Below are positions 7,628 to 9,339 of a stretch of 9,339 nt of DNA, in pieces. A program made the position numbers and the translations under genes. How positions within the stretch are numbered: position 1 is the stretch's first letter; each line of letters starts with the position of its first letter. Location: positions 1 to 9,339 of the forward strand of contig CAZMSZ010000302.1 in assembly GCA_964569055.1 (NCBI GenBank), written 5' to 3'. This DNA is from JAWLGW01 sp964569055 (lineage in GTDB: Bacteria > Planctomycetota > J058). A model generated the notes under the pieces. That model searched no databases and had not been told where the DNA came from. It saw nothing but the letters and a program-made list of their open reading frames with translations.

Positions 7628-7643
7628 GACCGCCGGCGCGGTC
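7628..7643 (+). other. Intercistronic hairpin
   Basis: GACCGC (7628-7633) and GCGGTC (7638-7643) form a perfect 6-bp stem with a CGGC tetraloop. It fills the 40-nt gap between the redoxin stop and the next gene's Shine-Dalgarno (GAGGGG, 7647-7652). No T-tract follows, so it is unlikely to terminate fully. It might protect or process the transcript, or tune expression of the membrane gene. It could also be chance in GC-rich DNA. Confidence 0.45.
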
Positions 7644-7661
7644 GGTGAGGGGCTCGCCGGG

Positions 7662-9113
7662 GTGAGCGGACGCCTGGGCTGGACACGGTTCGAGCTCGCC
7701 GCGTTCGCGGTGTGCGCCGCGCTGGCGCTCGCCGCGCTGTGGACGCCGGCGGCGCTGCCGCTGGCCGACCTGCCGCAGCACATGGCGCAGCTCACGCTGT
7801 TCGAGCGGCTCGACGACCCGTCGTGGCGCTTCGCGCCGCGGTTCTGGCTGGACGTGACCACGCCCTACCTCGGCTACGCCCTGCTCGGACGCGCCCTCGG
7901 CGCCGCGCTCGACGTCGACGCGGCGGTGCGCGTCCTCCTCTCGGCGGCGGCGCTCGGGCTGCCCCTCGCGCTGCGCGCCCTGCTGCGACGCGCGGGCGGG
8001 GACCCCGCCTGGGCCCTGCTCGGGTTCCCCCTCGCCTTCGCCTTCCCGTTCGCCATGGGCTTCTTGAACTACGTGCTCGGGCTGCCGCTCGCGCTGTGCG
8101 TGCTGGCCGGGGGGATCGCGCTGGCGCGCGAACCGCGCTGGCGGCTCGGGGTGGCGGTCGCCGCGCTGGCGCTGGTGTGCTTCGTGATCCACGGGGTGGC
8201 CTGGGCGGCGGGCGCCGGCCTCGGCGCGAGCGCGGCCCTGGCCTGGGGCGCCGACGCCCGGGCCCGGGCCGCGGGCGCGCTCGGCGTGCTGGCGCCGCTC
8301 CCGCTGGCGCTCGCCTGGTACGGCCTCGACGGCCTGGACTACGGCGACCTCGGCGCCCAGCCCGAGGAGTGGGGCGCCGGCCCGGGGCGGCTCCTCGCGC
8401 TCCCGCAGGTGCTCCTGGGCGCCGACCCGGCCACCACGGCGCTCTCGCTCGGGGCCGCCCTGGCCCTGATCCTCGGCGCCCGCGGCCTCACGCCCGAGCG
8501 CCGCCGCTGGTGGCCCGCCCTGGCCTCGGGCGGCGCGTACGTGCTCGCGCCGCAGGTCTTCTCGGGAGTGGCCCACATCGCCGACCGCCTGGCGGTGCTC
8601 CCCGCGCTCCTGCTCCCGCTCGCGCTCGAGCCGATCCCGCCCTCTCGCCGCCGCCGGTTCGCCCGCGCGCTCCTGGTCGGGGTCACGGCAGGTTGGCTCG
8701 CGCTGCTCGGGGCGCGCCTCCACCGCGTCGGCGCCCAGGCGGACGACGTCCGCGCCCTGGCCCGCCACCTCCCCGACGGGGCGCTGGTGTTCTCGATCCC
8801 CGTGGACGGCGAGACCTGGCACACCGGCGCCCCGGCCGCGTGGCACTTCGGCCAGCTGCTGCTGCTCGAGCGCGACGTCCTGGTCGAGCCCTCCTTCGCC
8901 CACTGGACGCCCAACCCGATCCGCTACCGCGAAGGCCAAGCCCTCCCGATCCCCGAGGCCGACCCCCGCCGCGCCCTGGCCGAGGGCCCCTACACCCACG
9001 CCCTGGTGCGCTCCCCCGAGGACCGCCGCGCGGAGTGGGCGGCGACGTTGCACGAGCTGGGCGGCTGGCGCGAGCTGGCGCGCGAGGGGGAGTGGACGCT
9101 GTACGTGCGGTGA
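7662..9113 (+). CDS. Polytopic membrane protein, probable GT-C-type glycosyltransferase
   Basis: This 483-aa protein has about 9-11 predicted membrane segments (clearest at roughly 10-28, 86-108, 114-131, 136-155, 162-180, 203-220, 245-273, 308-322 and 333-351), then a soluble C-terminal part from about 352. The first loop after TM1 carries LPLADLPQH (33-41), with Asp36 and His40. An acidic residue in the first extracytoplasmic loop is typical of GT-C enzymes, which use lipid-linked sugars, and I recall DLPxH in this place in uncharacterised membrane proteins. The C-terminal part (LPDGALVFSIPVDGETWH, then HFGQLLLLERDVLVEPSFAHW) resembles the periplasmic tails of such proteins. The GTG at 7662 is preceded by GAGGGG at 7647-7652, 9 nt away; the gene follows the redoxin by 40 nt and is the last gene before a terminator-like hairpin. 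Membrane topology is firm; glycosyltransferase function is an inference and no known enzyme name fits. Confidence 0.82.
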   Translation: MSGRLGWTRFELAAFAVCAALALAALWTPAALPLADLPQHMAQLTLFERLDDPSWRFAPRFWLDVTTPYLGYALLGRALGAALDVDAAVRVLLSAAALGLPLALRALLRRAGGDPAWALLGFPLAFAFPFAMGFLNYVLGLPLALCVLAGGIALAREPRWRLGVAVAALALVCFVIHGVAWAAGAGLGASAALAWGADARARAAGALGVLAPLPLALAWYGLDGLDYGDLGAQPEEWGAGPGRLLALPQVLLGADPATTALSLGAALALILGARGLTPERRRWWPALASGGAYVLAPQVFSGVAHIADRLAVLPALLLPLALEPIPPSRRRRFARALLVGVTAGWLALLGARLHRVGAQADDVRALARHLPDGALVFSIPVDGETWHTGAPAAWHFGQLLLLERDVLVEPSFAHWTPNPIRYREGQALPIPEADPRRALAEGPYTHALVRSPEDRRAEWAATLHELGGWRELAREGEWTLYVR

Positions 9114-9117
9114 AGGA

Positions 9118-9159
9118 GCCGAGTCCGCGGCGCGGTCGACCCGCCCGCGGGCACTCGGC
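9118..9159 (+). terminator. Terminator-like hairpin after the operon
   Basis: GCCGAGT (9118-9124) pairs with ACTCGGC (9153-9159), CCGCGG (9125-9130) with CCGCGG (9145-9150) after a 2-nt bulge, and GCGG (9132-9135) with CCGC (9141-9144), closing on a TCGAC loop. That is 17 pairs starting 4 nt after the TGA of the membrane gene. There is no T-tract, so it is either a U-less GC-rich terminator or a 3'-end stabilising structure used with Rho. Confidence 0.55.
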
Positions 9160-9218
9160 CCGAAGCCCCTCTCGCGCTACGAAGCGCCTTCTCGCCAAGG
9201 AGCAGCGCCGCTTCGGGC
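9158..9218. other. Perfect 9-bp inverted repeat with structured loop
   Basis: GCCCGAAGC (9158-9166) and GCTTCGGGC (9210-9218) are perfect complements, 43 nt apart. The loop can form two smaller stems: GCGCT/AGCGC (9174-9178 with 9183-9187) and CCTT/AAGG (9187-9190 with 9197-9200), which share position 9187 and so compete at one base. Its left arm shares 2 nt with the terminator-like hairpin, so the two could be alternative folds. It may be a mobile non-coding element or a second terminator. Confidence 0.4.
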
Positions 9219-9339
9219 GGCCAATTTCACCGACAGCGGGGGGGACCCTGGGGGGAGGCCGTCGCGAATTTGACCGCCAAGAGCGCCAAGGAAGAGCTGT
9301 CGCTCGCGAGCCCGGCTCCCTCACCGGAAGACCGCCAAG
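9190..9339. repeat. Intergenic GCCAAG repeat cluster (open at right edge)
   Basis: GCCAAG occurs at 9194-9199, 9276-9281, 9285-9290 and 9334-9339. The longer GACCGCCAAG is exact at 9272-9281 and 9330-9339, and two copies sit 9 nt apart. An AATTT[C/G]ACCG[A/C]C motif also repeats at 9223 and 9267 (44 bp apart). No protein-coding signal is seen, and the last copy ends exactly at the window edge, so the array probably continues. From memory, similar GCCAAG/CTTGGC-rich intergenic repeats recur in planctomycete and some other genomes. Confidence 0.5.

Noticed and set aside
7611..9053. A 480-codon minus-strand frame opposite the membrane gene
   Set aside because: The translation is Gln/Arg/Gly-rich without domains or hydrophobic segments, whereas the plus strand gives a coherent polytopic membrane protein.
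8683..9324. A 213-codon minus-strand frame covering the right-hand intergenic region
   Set aside because: It is Arg/Pro/Gly-rich, runs through the hairpins and repeat, and most of it is the shadow of the membrane gene. There is no ribosome-binding or domain support.
9190..9339. CRISPR array
   Set aside because: The repeated units are 6-10 nt with irregular spacing, with no 25-40 nt repeat, no unique spacers of equal length and no cas genes nearby.

Overview
The window is very GC-rich throughout (about three quarters G+C by eye), uses GTG starts, has almost no TTA codons and is densely coding. A giant exported TPR/PQQ-propeller/CBM9-like protein next to an exported peroxiredoxin-like protein, and a GCCAAG-type intergenic repeat, suggest a GC-rich Planctomycetota bacterium. 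Myxococcota or another GC-rich Gram-negative lineage cannot be excluded. There is no rRNA, tRNA, CRISPR array, transposase or phage gene, and no sign of recent transfer. This is a chromosomal-looking region of four genes.

Layout. (1) Positions 2-1567, minus strand: a zinc metallopeptidase-like protein of the DUF1704 / QEGLA-motif family, related to eukaryotic MATCAP carboxypeptidases. Its stop codon lies at the left edge of the window. (2) Positions 1568-1706: a divergent intergenic region with a perfect TATAAT box inside an 8-bp direct repeat, then a short leader with a hairpin and a strong Shine-Dalgarno. (3) Positions 1707-7046, plus strand: a 1779-residue exported protein that alternates TPR-like helical regions with two PQQ/BamB-type propellers and ends in a CBM9-like domain. 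(4) Positions 7043-7621, plus strand: an exported thioredoxin-fold (PRX_like1-type) protein with one cysteine, joined to the giant gene by a 4-base GTGA overlap. (5) Positions 7662-9113, plus strand: a polytopic membrane protein that looks like a GT-C-type glycosyltransferase. (6) Positions 9114-9339: non-coding, with a 17-bp interrupted hairpin 4 nt after the last stop, an overlapping long-range inverted repeat, and a GCCAAG repeat cluster that runs to the right edge.

The three plus-strand genes look like one transcript (4-base overlap, then a 40-nt gap, then a terminator-like hairpin). All three products would act in or across the envelope: a scaffold with a possible glycan-binding end, a redox-like protein, and a membrane enzyme that may use a lipid-linked sugar. 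A joint role in building or modifying the cell surface is an inference only. No canonical defence, secretion or biosynthetic system was recognised. The most unusual items are the architecture of the giant protein, the one-cysteine redoxin, the operon as a set, and the flanking repeat structures.
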